From positions 62,001-126,000 of the forward strand of contig JAQGDQ010000493.1 of assembly GCA_030141605.1 (NCBI GenBank): a stretch of 64,000 nucleotides of DNA, read 5' to 3'. The notes under the pieces were generated by a model. It was not told the origin of the DNA and ran no database searches. It saw nothing but the letters and a program-made list of their open reading frames with translations. Numbering within the stretch: the first letter of the stretch is position 1; each line of letters starts with the position of its first letter. The stretch is from Tubiluchus corallicola. Its lineage: Eukaryota > Priapulida > Priapulimorpha > Priapulimorphida > Tubiluchidae. This document shows, one piece after another, positions 1 through 59,999 of this stretch. The position numbers and the translations under genes were made by a program.

Positions 1-1867
1 TTTTACAAATGACAACAAAATAAGCAACAGTTCGATTAAAAAATTTTGATTTCACTTAAGACTAGCTTCAAAAAATAAAGATAACGATAAGTAAATAATA
101 CTGTAAAAGCGTGATGTAAATAGAAATTTTCAACTTCTAATCAGGATCATCAAAAGTTCATTAGTACAACAGTTTACTGGTACGTAAGGACTACATAACT
201 GCTAGGTGGTTAAAAGTCAATTGCTTATGTCGCAAAAGGTTAAAGGGGAAAACTCAGCAGGTTGCATAACTGAGGACACAAATCATTACAAGCGGGACAT
301 TTCAAAATACAATTACAGTTTGAAGGTTTGCGCAAATCATGCAATTATAATTTGCTGTACAAGTTTTGTGTGACATATACCGGAAATGGCACCCATTTTG
401 TTAGACGTACAGACTTGTGTCACAATCCCACGTGACACTATGATGACATCAAACTTAACGTCACATTAACAGTATGAATAATGCCTGGCGCTGGCTTTAT
501 AATGAAAAAATGTATGGACTTATGATAACTAAAATTCTGTTAACTACTAGATACCCATAAATAAGTGCTTTAGCTATGTGTACATCAAATTACAATTATG
601 TAAGTATGTAAAAATGCATAGGCTTTTGACAACCACAAACATATTTAAAAGCGTATATATGAAAACTGGGCTGCAATGAACATAATTTAAGGACTAATAA
701 ATATGCAAGACATTTACTAATTAACATTCAAATAGGCCTAAAGATAGGTCATAACGCTACTTTTAAAATAATGATTATTTGCATGGTTATGGCAATTCTT
801 TGATTACAAAAATATTCTGAAATAACGAAACATTATAAAATCATAGACACATCAAAATAGCTTTACACGAATTTCATAATGTAATAAAATAGCCATTATA
901 CATATACAAATGTATACTCTGAGTCTCCTTAAAAACAAACTGTTTAACAGTCGTAGTCAATTGAAATACCTATAGAGTTAAAAGAATGAGTTAAAACTTT
1001 TTGTTCGCATGCTCTGAAGCAGTAACCACGTTGAAAATTAATGAAATTTAATTCATAAAATCAAAGACACCTCATTTAGATGCAAAAAGGAATGCAAACG
1101 AAGAATATCACTTCCCTCATTAGAAAGTAGTTTGCATTTAATGGGTTTTGTTAAAATAAGTTTTTAAAGTAATTTTATTTGCTGATAAATGTTGTGGTTT
1201 ACAATAAAAATGACAAAGAGACACATATATAGTTCATTTTAGGCTGATTTTAAAAAAAAATCAATAAAATTTGATATCACTGGTGCATAAAAACCTTGTG
1301 CCATTATGACAGATGGCTTACAATATAACACAGTTGTAAAAAAACATTACTGCACCTCAGTCAAAGCTCAGCATCCAAAAACTTCAGACACATTCGACAA
1401 ATTATTATTACACACTGTTACTAAGGTAAAGTAAAAATTCTGCAATGAAATAAAATTTTAAGGATTTTTTTGTCCTTTAGAAGTTTCATATTTATAATCG
1501 GAGAATGGCAGTAAGACTGTGGTGTAAGTTAACTTGTGTTCTTTAAAATGCCAAAAGACTGTTGCCTTAGCACATTCTCTAAAATATGCAATTAAATATT
1601 CCTTAAAACTTCGATCACAGGAACACGTTCTGTGTATGGAATGTCTCACAAATATAAATATGATAAGATGTCGATCATGATGAAAGAGGTCCATATCCAC
1701 GGTCCATCAGTAAACTAATAATTGTTATCAGCTTCCATTTTTTTTATTAGGTGTTGAAATTAGGTTAGTGATACGGATTGATTATAACTAGAAATGATAA
1801 AAGTACTGTAAGTGACAAGTTAACTGAAAAAAAACCCAGAAAACTGCTATTTTTCAGCTAGCACAAC
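1..1867. other. 3' flank of the p40phox-like gene
   Basis: AT-rich sequence downstream of the stop codon at 2525. Part may be 3' untranslated region. The minus strand has an AATAAA just inside position 1750, beyond the MITE, but no clear cleavage site could be chosen. No supported gene. Confidence 0.4.
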
Positions 1868-2376
1868 CAGACCTGCCAACTCTCGCACATTGGGACATAA
1901 GCGTGTGGCACATTTAAGTGGTTCACACATCAAATTTCGATTCCCACATACTTCACAACTTCACAGGCAAGTTTGCAAATCACCAGGTTTCCTCTGCCGT
2001 GAGTACCAATCATAACAAAATTACTAGTACCTACTCTCAATAATACAGTTTACCATGAATCTCACAATGTATATAATAACAATTATTATTACAATTATTG
2101 AAAATTAAGCATTTTACTGCTATTGGGCTTTTTTCGTGTGTTAAGAAGAACATATTTATATATAAAGCATTATGAGCTGCAATAAACAGCATAAAAAAGT
2201 TTAGTAGTACACAAAAATTACCTTAATTTTTTGCCTTAGTTTTGTAAAAATTTGACTTGATACGAAAAACAAAATTTTTTAGAGTGCATTTGTTTCTCTG
2301 GACTCTGCCGGGGAGAGATGAACCCCGAGATTGAACATTTCGCACTCATTTTTACAGCAAATAGTTGGCAGGTCTG
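1868..2376. mobile_element. MITE with 14-bp perfect terminal inverted repeats
   Basis: The left end 1868-1881 (CAGACCTGCCAACT) is repeated in perfect inverted orientation at 2363-2376. The 509-bp element is non-coding and lies 149 bp downstream of the p40phox stop codon, probably within its 3' untranslated region. No 8-bp target duplication is visible, so the superfamily is unassigned. The same terminal motif occurs without a partner at 31723. Confidence 0.65.
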
Positions 2377-2524
2377 ACACCTCAGATGGCGTAGAGTATT
2401 CTCGTCATACAAGATATATTTTATACCATCATTTTTGATACACAATACTAAAAACAAAACTTTTTGAAGATTCAAAAATCAAAGACATCCACTGGAAATT
2501 AAAAAATTTAATTGCTTATAAACA

Positions 2525-51530
<49,006 letters not shown>

Positions 51531-52527
51531 GTCAAAAAAACTAGCTCTCTTTCTGGGAGAATTTCAGCGAAAAGTAGGAAATAAAAACTCCATGAATGGA
51601 CGCAGCCATCATTATACGCTAACAGCGCCCCCACTATGATCAATTCTCTGTCAATATTCAGTCATGAATTCCAGGCGCCGTTCCTCGAGCAACTGACAAG
51701 AATGCATCATCATAATTTATACCCTTGACAGCCTTGTAACGTTTGTCAACACTGGTAGGTTGGACGTAAGGAACTCGATTGATTTTTAATTAACTTTTTG
51801 TGTATGCTGTTGACATGTTATGGCAAAAACTACCGTTGAAACTGCTAGTAAAGCTAGATAAATCTAAAACTATACTATGCCACACAGTTCACGCCTCCAC
51901 CTCGTAATCTGCATTGGGAATGAAGCAACTTTTTCGGTAAAATTTATTTCAAATGTGTACTTTTTGTATGGCTACTTAATCTTTAACACTTCCAAGTTCC
52001 TCACTTGGCAATAAAACTTTGATATAATTATCTTGATGTTAGAATTATAGGTTTAGTTGGAAATGAAAGGACATCGATCTCACCTGCTTTTTCGGAAAAT
52101 TAACAATTATGTCATGTTTACCTCAAGCAAAACAATGCAGTTAAATTAGAAAATACAGAGGCTGTTCATCCCGATGATCTATTGTAGTCTAAACAACTGA
52201 CATACCCTAATAAACCCACTGGATGCCCTAATCAATTCCCTATTAAAAATAATTCTGTGATGTCATTGTCCGATCCTTATTATTATTAATATTGTTATTG
52301 ATGTTGTTGTTGTTATTATTATTAGATTATTTCGCATAAAATATACTGCTTACAAAGACAACAGGATGTTAGTAAAGCAGGTAATGGGATGTTAGTAAAA
52401 TAACATATCTACATAAATTCCACATTGTAATATCCACTCATTTCAGTTCTCTTGTAATTACAATATACGGTGTTGAAAGAATCTATAACAGGTATCTTAA
52501 AACATAATCTTTAAATGAGTTCTTTAC
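51531..52527. other. Upstream region of the p40phox-like gene
   Basis: Immediate 5' flank of the first coding exon. It should hold the promoter, but no convincing TATA box, initiator or 5' exon could be chosen. A short ATT/GTT-rich patch lies at about 52276-52325. Confidence 0.4.
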
Positions 52528-52571
52528 CTTTAACTTTCCATCTTCGTTTAGATCTACATCAAATTTCACAT
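52528..52571 (-). CDS. Orphan EF-hand-like exon candidate
   Basis: 44-nt stretch between a GTTTTTTCCTAAG acceptor and an AAAG-GTAAAG donor on the minus strand. The open frame encodes VKFDVDLNEDGKLK, which contains D-x-D-x-N-x-D-G-x-L, the spacing of a calcium-binding EF-hand loop. It lies 1 kb upstream of p40phox exon 1, but an in-frame stop there argues against it belonging to that protein. No partner exons were found; it may be chance or a relic. Confidence 0.25.
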
Positions 52572-52829
52572 CTTAGGAAAAAACTTACTTTAAATAAATT
52601 CGTCTTATGCTGTTGTCCAGGTTTACAGGTGAAGAAGTATCTTAGTGCTTGAGAATCGAGGATTTTCAATCAATCAGTTTGGCTCATTTCATTTTTTTCA
52701 TTCCACTCACTCACTCCACTGGTCCCGCACTCTGTTTTGTCATCATCTCTTTACAGCAGCTATTCAATAGCTCTAATAAACAGGAATTATTTCCTGCATA
52801 ATCAGTTTCGTCTGGCTTTTGGCAAATTG

Positions 52830-52895
52830 GTGTAGCGATTAATGAAAGAAGATCTCGAACTGGAAGTCAGGTTTGAAGTCCACATTTTTATGCTT
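52830..52895 (+). mobile_element. Possible tRNA-derived SINE head
   Basis: A-box-like GTAGCGATTAATG followed by B-box-like GGTTTGAAGTCC about 30 nt later, 45 bp before MITE member 4. Diverged. Confidence 0.35.
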
Positions 52896-52940
52896 ATACA
52901 TCAACTACAGTGTTTTTCTCTAAGCGACTAACTATATATC

Positions 52941-53255
52941 CAGGGCCGGATTACCCTACAGGCTAGTACGCTGCAGCCTAGGGTCCTCAAGCTTCGGTGA
53001 CCCACACTTTGCATTGCTTACTTGAATCTGAAAATCCAATTTTATAAGTGGCTCTTCATTTGAGATAAAGGATCTCTATGTGAGGCCCATTATTTGAGAC
53101 AAAGGGCCCTTGTTTGATGCCCTTTTTTGAAATAATGACCCCTCTTTGAAGTCCTTTATTTTAAATATGGGATCCCAGCTAATCAAATGTTGCTAAATAT
53201 ATATCACATGTAAAAAATATTCGAGACAAGTTGCAAGCAAATTAGAGGATGACTC
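52941..53255. mobile_element. hAT-type MITE, member 4 (3' truncated)
   Basis: Starts with the cleanest family end, CAGGGCCGGATTACCC, followed by the GGCTAGTACGCTGCAG block. It shares TTTGAGATAAAGGATCTCT with member 2. Homology stops after GATGACTC, so the right end is missing. Confidence 0.82.
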
Positions 53256-54199
53256 AGTGAACAAGCATGTCACTGAACGCAGAGAAAGGATTTTTTTTAT
53301 AAAATTATAGGAAGGCTTTCTATTACCGCGCACAAAAAGTACTTGAAACAAAATCTTTTTTGTCTTGCGCCACACAACATAATGGTCAGTTAGGAACATA
53401 GCAAAGACAGCCTTGATTCATTCTTAGATTAACCTGAGGCTAAGATATGTATCGTTGAAACTTACAGGCCGGCTGTATTATTATACCCAGACTAGCTACT
53501 GCTAACAGTTTTATGGGCCTGTAATAAAACGACTTAACAAACACTATGCATGGTTGGTATTAGGTAAAAATCTTGTGTCCATTTAGAGCCACCGTTTCGT
53601 TTTGAATCACATTAGAAAAGAAATATACATCACGGTGGGTAAAGTCTGCAAGTTGCTACAAATGTTGTTAGGTCAAGATAAATAGGTGGTAGTTATAATA
53701 AATTTTTACTAGCTGCATGGTAAACGACATCAGAGTGAGAGTGGTAATCCATCATTCAGCTTCTATTTTCTATCAACAATTTCCTTAGAATTATTCTTTG
53801 TCACTTTTTATTCTTGGTCCATTTCTGTTCTCAATTGTTGCCAGTTTTTTCAATTACACCATTATTGTTGCTTTTGCTCATTTGTTAGTTTTTTATTCTT
53901 TTATTTACTTCTGTTTGTTGGTTTGTCCGCTTACTTATTAGTTCAAACACTGTATAACATTGCCCCAAAATTGTTGTGGACCTGCAATAATTCTTATTTT
54001 TGTTAAATAATAGAACCTCCGGGATTATAATGTAGTATATTATATAATATATAATATAATATAGATTATTATAAGTATAATGATAAGTGTGCTGTGATTA
54101 CGATTAATGATGTTTATAACAACAGCAGTTTATTATTGTTTGCTTTATGCCAACAATATCAATTAACATTACCTGCATTGACGAACCAACGTATTTTTA

Positions 54200-54300
54200 A
54201 AACTAGAAATGAAACCGAAAAAAAATTAAAACCGATCGAGAGAAGAGCTCATAAAATCTTGCGAATGCAACGAAGGAGATGGATAATATCATTGATGTAA
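54200..54300 (+). pseudogene. Possible retroelement fragment
   Basis: Short open frame ending KLKPIERRAHKILRMQRRRW. The L-x-x-IERRA-x-KI pattern resembles the end of some LINE reverse transcriptases (LE-x-(V/I)-Q-(R/K)-RA-x-K-I). Too short to be sure. Confidence 0.25.
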
Positions 54301-55676
54301 AGTTTGCAAGCGTTATTATTGTCGATACCGCTTATAAGAAGGGGGAAATTTTGAATAATGTCAGTATCACGTACAACTAATCATGAATTTGCGTAATGCA
54401 AGGCCTAATATTATTCTTGAAATAAATTTTAATGTTCACTTGAAGTTTTTTTTATTTAATCGATCTATCTAAACAAAAAATTCTTACATTGTTTTAATAG
54501 CTTCTCAAACAGCCATGATTTGGTTTTAGAGCAATAGAGTGTTGTTTAGGAGGTCAAATTATTTATTTGCCCCCATAATTGTGTTTGCTATTAATGTGTA
54601 AATGAAAACATTTAGAAGGCTTATTCAACAAAATGAACTTCTAGCAAGAATAAGAAAAATTGGAAAATATTTTACGACGCGGTTGTTTAATTGCTTGTTC
54701 GTGTGTGAAAACTCGACGAAATAGCTGAAATTTTTCTTTTCTATTTGATAATTGAAGTATTAGCTGCTACTTGAAAATAGCAATCTAGTTTTGTGCGCCA
54801 CTTTTCCGCATTTGCATATTGTGGAAGATCAGACCTAGTATGCTGACAGTCTTTACTACCCACCCCAAGCTCAACCACGCGCGCACACCGTGTTATTAGG
54901 ATTGCCTGTCAACTGCTGATTCTTTGATCGAAATTGTAAAAAAATTTTATCGTGGCAAACACAGCCAAAGATCCATGTTAATTTCAAACTGACTATGACA
55001 CCCTTCTAGAGCCGCCGCTGTACTGCAAGTCTATACGAGGTGATGAGACTTGGACCAAGATCTGTAAACAATTCTTGCGCTTCCAGTTTAACTATTTTAG
55101 ACCCAGAGGGTGAGAACAAACGTCTTGTTTGGCTGAAAAGAACTCGCCGAGCAGAACTGACTTTAGCAAAAACCATGTATGTTCTGCATAGCGTGCTGGG
55201 GCGTGTCCAAGACATCCACAATTGACTATCACAACCTGGGACCTCATCGCGACAGAAACGCCGAATGTTATAAGCAATTCTGCTGCACAAGATCATTTTG
55301 GAAGTGCCAATGTCCTTCACTGGGATGCTAAAAGGCAGGCTTACAATAGGTTAGGGAATCCTGGCCACACCCATCTAGCGCCCTTATATTTCCAATGACA
55401 TAGGCGTGATTATACATCTGTTGTACACATTAAAATCATTGAATGTTTTAACTAGTTAGTGAGTTTTTTCTGAATAAGTTTTCATAGGAGTTGATAAAAT
55501 TATGATGACTGTGTTCTTTAAATCCACATCAACCAAAAGTTATGTAGAAGTGCTCTGAAACTATAATATATTGTGATATTATAATATAATGTCGTATATT
55601 AAGACAGACTTTCACAAAAACGATGTCAAATTTTCTAAATTGTTAAGGGGTGTTATTAGGAAAACAAGCCTATACC

Positions 55677-56056
55677 CAGGACAGGATTATCTATATGTTA
55701 GTATGTGCTGCAGCTTAGCTTATGTCCCCTCAAGCTTGGAGGGTAGATCTTTGGTGATAGTTGTAATTAATCTCTTTTCTCACTGCGGTTCTATTGAAAA
55801 TACGTGCTAACTTGGTTTGCAATAAATTGTAAAATAGTGGTATTTCTTAAAGAATATTTTTGTTGAAAAGATAGCTATTCTAGTTTATTTAAAGAATTTC
55901 AGATAAGTTTACTTCAAGCTATGTAAATGTCACAAAAATATATCATGAGTAAAACATATTCAAAGCGGGTGTGGCGACGTAGAAGGTGCCTCCATCTGAA
56001 GGGGCACCCATAATTCCATTAGCCTAGTGGCCCCAAAGGGTCATAATCCAGCCCTG
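55677..56056. mobile_element. hAT-type MITE, member 5 (380 bp)
   Basis: Ends CAGGACAGGATTATC and CATAATCCAGCCCTG, flanked by CCTATACC (55669-55676) and CCTATCCC (56057-56064), a 7-of-8 target duplication. Interior like member 3. Confidence 0.88.
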
Positions 56057-59029
56057 CCTATCCCAAGAACTGAATACATTCTGAAATATTTTTGAACTGT
56101 GAGATTGATAATGGCTGGCTGAATAAACGATATTCTACTTCACACAACTTTACGCCTGTTTTGTAAGCTACTATTGTAATTACAACTTGTAAGAAAACAT
56201 CAAAACAAATTGAACTACTTTAATAAACGGCAATTTTTTAATAAATAGAACAATATGTACAACAAAAAACTAGTATATACAAACACAAAATTTATCTAAA
56301 TACTTCACGCAGAACTAACAATTATTATACCTCTAGAAGGCTCCTGGAATGCAAATATCTTCAACATTATTTAATACCTCCTTTAATCAAAAACTAGTAA
56401 CAGTTTTACTTTAGGTAAGGGCCATAATAAATGCACTAAAATTTAATCTAGACAACTAGATTTAAATGGTATCATAACCGCAGCAACTTCAGCTTTTTAC
56501 TAGCACCCCAAGGTTTTCCCCACTTGCATGTTAACTAGAAGCAGTTTCTCTATTAGAAGTTGACAGAAAACCACTTCAAGTTCAAGTCTATGCAATTAAT
56601 CTTCAATTCAACAGGTATAGTCAGCAAATGTAAATGATGTAAAACCCATTAGACTCCAATGATAAAGATACAAATACAATTGAAAACGAACGAAGATTTA
56701 TACGATTCTGATGAGCGGCAATAAAGGTTCACCCTGGTATAAACCCGTCTTGTTAATACACTGTAATAACAATGACATTGGAAATAATTGTATGCATAGA
56801 GTACAATTATACTTCTGCATAAATCTTAGAAAACGAAAGTGAATTTAGTAAATGTGTAAGGTATGTCATTATTCTAGGCTTGAAGTGTGCTGCGTTGCTT
56901 ATGTGAAATAAAATAACTTGAGAACGAACTAATACTTTACAATTGTGACAATACTAGTACCCAATATCAAATGCAAAAGCACACGTTTTGTATCCACGCA
57001 GACTTTTTTAAATGTTTAAAATAAGAGAAGTAAATATTTGCTAACCATGACGGAGTTAAAAAGCATGAAGTGTGGTGGAATTTTCAACTAAAAAAACAAA
57101 AATTACACCATCAATTTAATTAGTAAAAGTTATAGCTATAAAAAGTATATGAATACATCTGTCTATAAAATGTAATGTTAGTTACACAAAATGTCGTAAG
57201 TTCAAACCCCGAGTCGGTTTAAAAACTGTTAAAAACTACAGGCAAAATTGACATGGGAAAGAACTAAGAGCTGCCCTGAGAGTTTTTGTGTTTATTAGTC
57301 TACAAGTACAAAACAAATGAGAATTCTCACGGCTACGCCAATTCAACGAAGTTGCAGGAAAGAAGGCACGCTAACACCTATACACAATCTACAAGATACA
57401 CTGCACAAATTCAATAAATAAATCTAGACTTTTTGTCCAATATATACACAGACGCTAATGTCTCAATATAGTATATAGTGTCACTTTCCCATTTCATGGA
57501 ATGTCTTTCAAGAACGGGCCCCAAGAGCCAGTTTGAGGTAACCCAAATTACAGATAGATTTAATAACGAGTACTCTGCTTGCATTTTCCAAGGTATGTTA
57601 CAAAGCCTTTAGCACCCAGCATTCATGTGCTAACGGCACATTCTAGCATTACACAGAATGTCTGACACATGTTTGCTATGGCAAGCAACAAAAAACGCGA
57701 AAGGAAACTGTATAAATTATAAGTCTAAAAGGCAGCCTTTGTGTGCACTGTGTAATTCACCCTCTGTTTCAGTAATACACCGCTTTTGGCTGAATAAAAG
57801 CAATTTTCTTGCACCTTAATATAGGCGTCTTGAATGTAACGCTTATCTAGGGGTGTAGAAAACAGGTTTTCTAACTTTACTGAAATAAGACTTGACATAT
57901 ATTTCTTTACAGTGGAGTAATCCATACTTAAGTGACGTTCTGCTTGAAGGGATGTATTCGATTCTCGGCCCCAAGGCAGCTAAATGAAATCTTCACCGCT
58001 GTTTGTCGAAAAATGACCCGGACTATTGAAATAATAAAGACTCCCGCAAAATTGGCAAAGTTTTCACATCCATGTGTGACCCCATCCCGTTGCCCCTGGG
58101 AGCCTGTCTTCTCTTCACTAATTCAGAACTTTACCAAATTTAACTTTTGTTGCTTATTCAGTATTATTGTAGAGAAGTTACTAATTAAGCACTCGTAATG
58201 AACACAATATCACAAAATACCCATATGACGCCACACACCAATTTACGAACACCTACAACACCCACAGAATTACAAGTATATACCTATCACAACAATGTTA
58301 GAAAATCTACAAGCAGCAAAGAAAGCAATGAGAAATACTCCAAAGTTAATGCAGGTTCTTTCAAAAACAATCTTGTTCCCAAACATCACATGGCTATAAT
58401 GACACCACGTAACCATCACAAGATCACAATGTCATTATTGTCATCACATCATGACACCCATGGAAGATGGTTGAGGATGAGAGAAGTATATGACTGAATT
58501 TTCATCACAGCATTAAATTTAAACTCATCATTTTCACAAGACATCTGGATTTTCTACTTATTAAAGACTAAAAAAAATTGGAACAATGATACTCTAACAG
58601 CGAATTTATATCATCGGTGGAGTTTTATGAGACTGGTGTTTATGCAGACGTTTCAGTTAGCACCAAGTTACACATATATAATTAATGTTGCACCAATCAC
58701 ACACAAATCTAGTCAAATTCGATAACCAATTGGTTATTTCCAATTGACTACCCATTACAGACATTCTGCATGATCAGTAACCAATCTGGATTGGAGACTC
58801 ATTTAATCGGCTATTTAGCATTACACCATTCACTAAATAATAATAACACCATGATGAACAAGCAATGACTGTTCTTCAGCAAGATCTGAACCAACATTTT
58901 ATCTAACCAATTAACCAGACTGGTAACTGAATATTCAATATTCAACGCAACAATTGTGTGCAATAGTGACCAGGAACAGGCCAGACCTAAGAAACTTAAT
59001 CACAATTTAAACTGCTGTAAATTGACAAA

Positions 59030-59105
59030 AGTGGCACGACTGGGGTTTGAACCTGGTTAAAAATCTACATTCCATGGCTTCTGTTAGCTAATACACTTAC
59101 ATTTG
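59030..59105 (-). mobile_element. Possible tRNA-derived SINE head
   Basis: On the minus strand TTAGCTAACAG is followed by AGGTTCAAACCCCAGTCGTGCCAC. The second block is a near-perfect polymerase III B-box with tRNA-like end. No clear tail. Confidence 0.4.
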
Positions 59106-59576
59106 TGGGCGCTTCTACTCAAAATGGCATGAATGAACTATATCAACCTTGAATGATGTAAAATGTACAACTACTACTAGCATCAGAGCACTAGATCACG
59201 TTCATTTGTGATCCTCATACGCCCAGGAAATGGCGTACCGATTCCTGACTGTAACTTTGCAATTTGTGTAATTTGGTCACCTGACATATGTTTAACACGA
59301 ATTCTGGAGGGAGGTCACAATTGCTGAGATGACCCGATAGATGATGTGCACTATATACTGACAGTATTATACAAGTACTAAAAGAAAAAACTTCTATTGC
59401 ACTCTGTCTGAACAGCAGCGATTATCCAAGCCAATCCTACCACATCCAACTGGCAAACCATCCCATAAACATCATCACAACACTGCTTCATGCCGGCATG
59501 GGTACCGGTCTACGCGACGACACGCACGTCCGAATTACGTCACCACGACGTCACCATGTTTACGCTATTTACACTG

Positions 59577-59999
59577 TCATCTAGACGACGTTTGATGTGG
59601 TGACGACCAATCGCGTGATCGTTTCACTGACACCGCGTCCAATTCGAGTGTGCCATTTTTCATAAAAAAACGCTCATATAGGAATGAGGAATCGAAGTTC
59701 TGTCTGAGCCAACCACTATGATGTCGTCGTTTTTTCGCCCGTATTCGTCTGTTCCTGCCCATCGGGCTATAGTCCTTCTGAGAAGAAAACTCTAAGCTAT
59801 GTCCGCCCAGGAACTTTTTCAAAAAGCGGAACGATTTCTTGATATGCCTTCGTTTAGTTCGTTGCCACGCGGTGCCTTTCAAGGGACGGCCTTTTCGGCT
59901 AAATCCTACGTACCAGTTGTGATTGTGGTTAGACTGAAATTTCACAAAATCGTCATCTGGCTGTTCGTTGAACGCACACCTCTCACTGAGGCCACTAAT
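59577..59999 (-). CDS. Fibroblast growth factor family, last coding exon (partial gene)
   Basis: Terminal exon of an FGF, entered in phase 0 after a TTTATTTTACAG acceptor, 140 residues then TGA. FGF hallmarks in order: the C-x-F-x-E motif (exon residues 8-12), then NWYVGFSRKGRPLKG (28-42) and KRRHIKKSFRFLKKFL (49-64). These correspond to the last strands of the beta-trefoil. The KGRP-x-KG and HF/RF-x-KK pattern is most like the FGF8/17/18 group, by eye only. In the FGF family this exon begins just before the C-x-F-x-E motif, as here. Unusual: about 75 residues follow the core, with a very basic run around residues 82-94, suggestive of heparan-sulfate binding. Upstream exons with the signal peptide and first trefoil strands were not identified; they may lie beyond 64 kb. 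Confidence 0.88.
   Translation of the reverse strand: MSGLSERCAFNEQPDDDFVKFQSNHNHNWYVGFSRKGRPLKGTAWQRTKRRHIKKSFRFLKKFLGGHSLEFSSQKDYSPMGRNRRIRAKKRRHHSGWLRQNFDSSFLYERFFMKNGTLELDAVSVKRSRDWSSPHQTSSR

Larger units (their letters stand above)
52572..59576. other. Intergenic region and FGF 3' flank
   Basis: Holds hAT MITE members 4 and 5, SINE-like heads and LINE-like debris. The part below 59577 should include the FGF 3' untranslated region; no cleavage site could be picked. No further gene supported; 56.1-59.0 kb shows nothing recognisable. Confidence 0.5.

Noticed and set aside
55006-55320. Overlapping open frames on both strands at 55.0-55.3 kb
   Set aside because: No homology recognised and both strands open; probably an old repeat.
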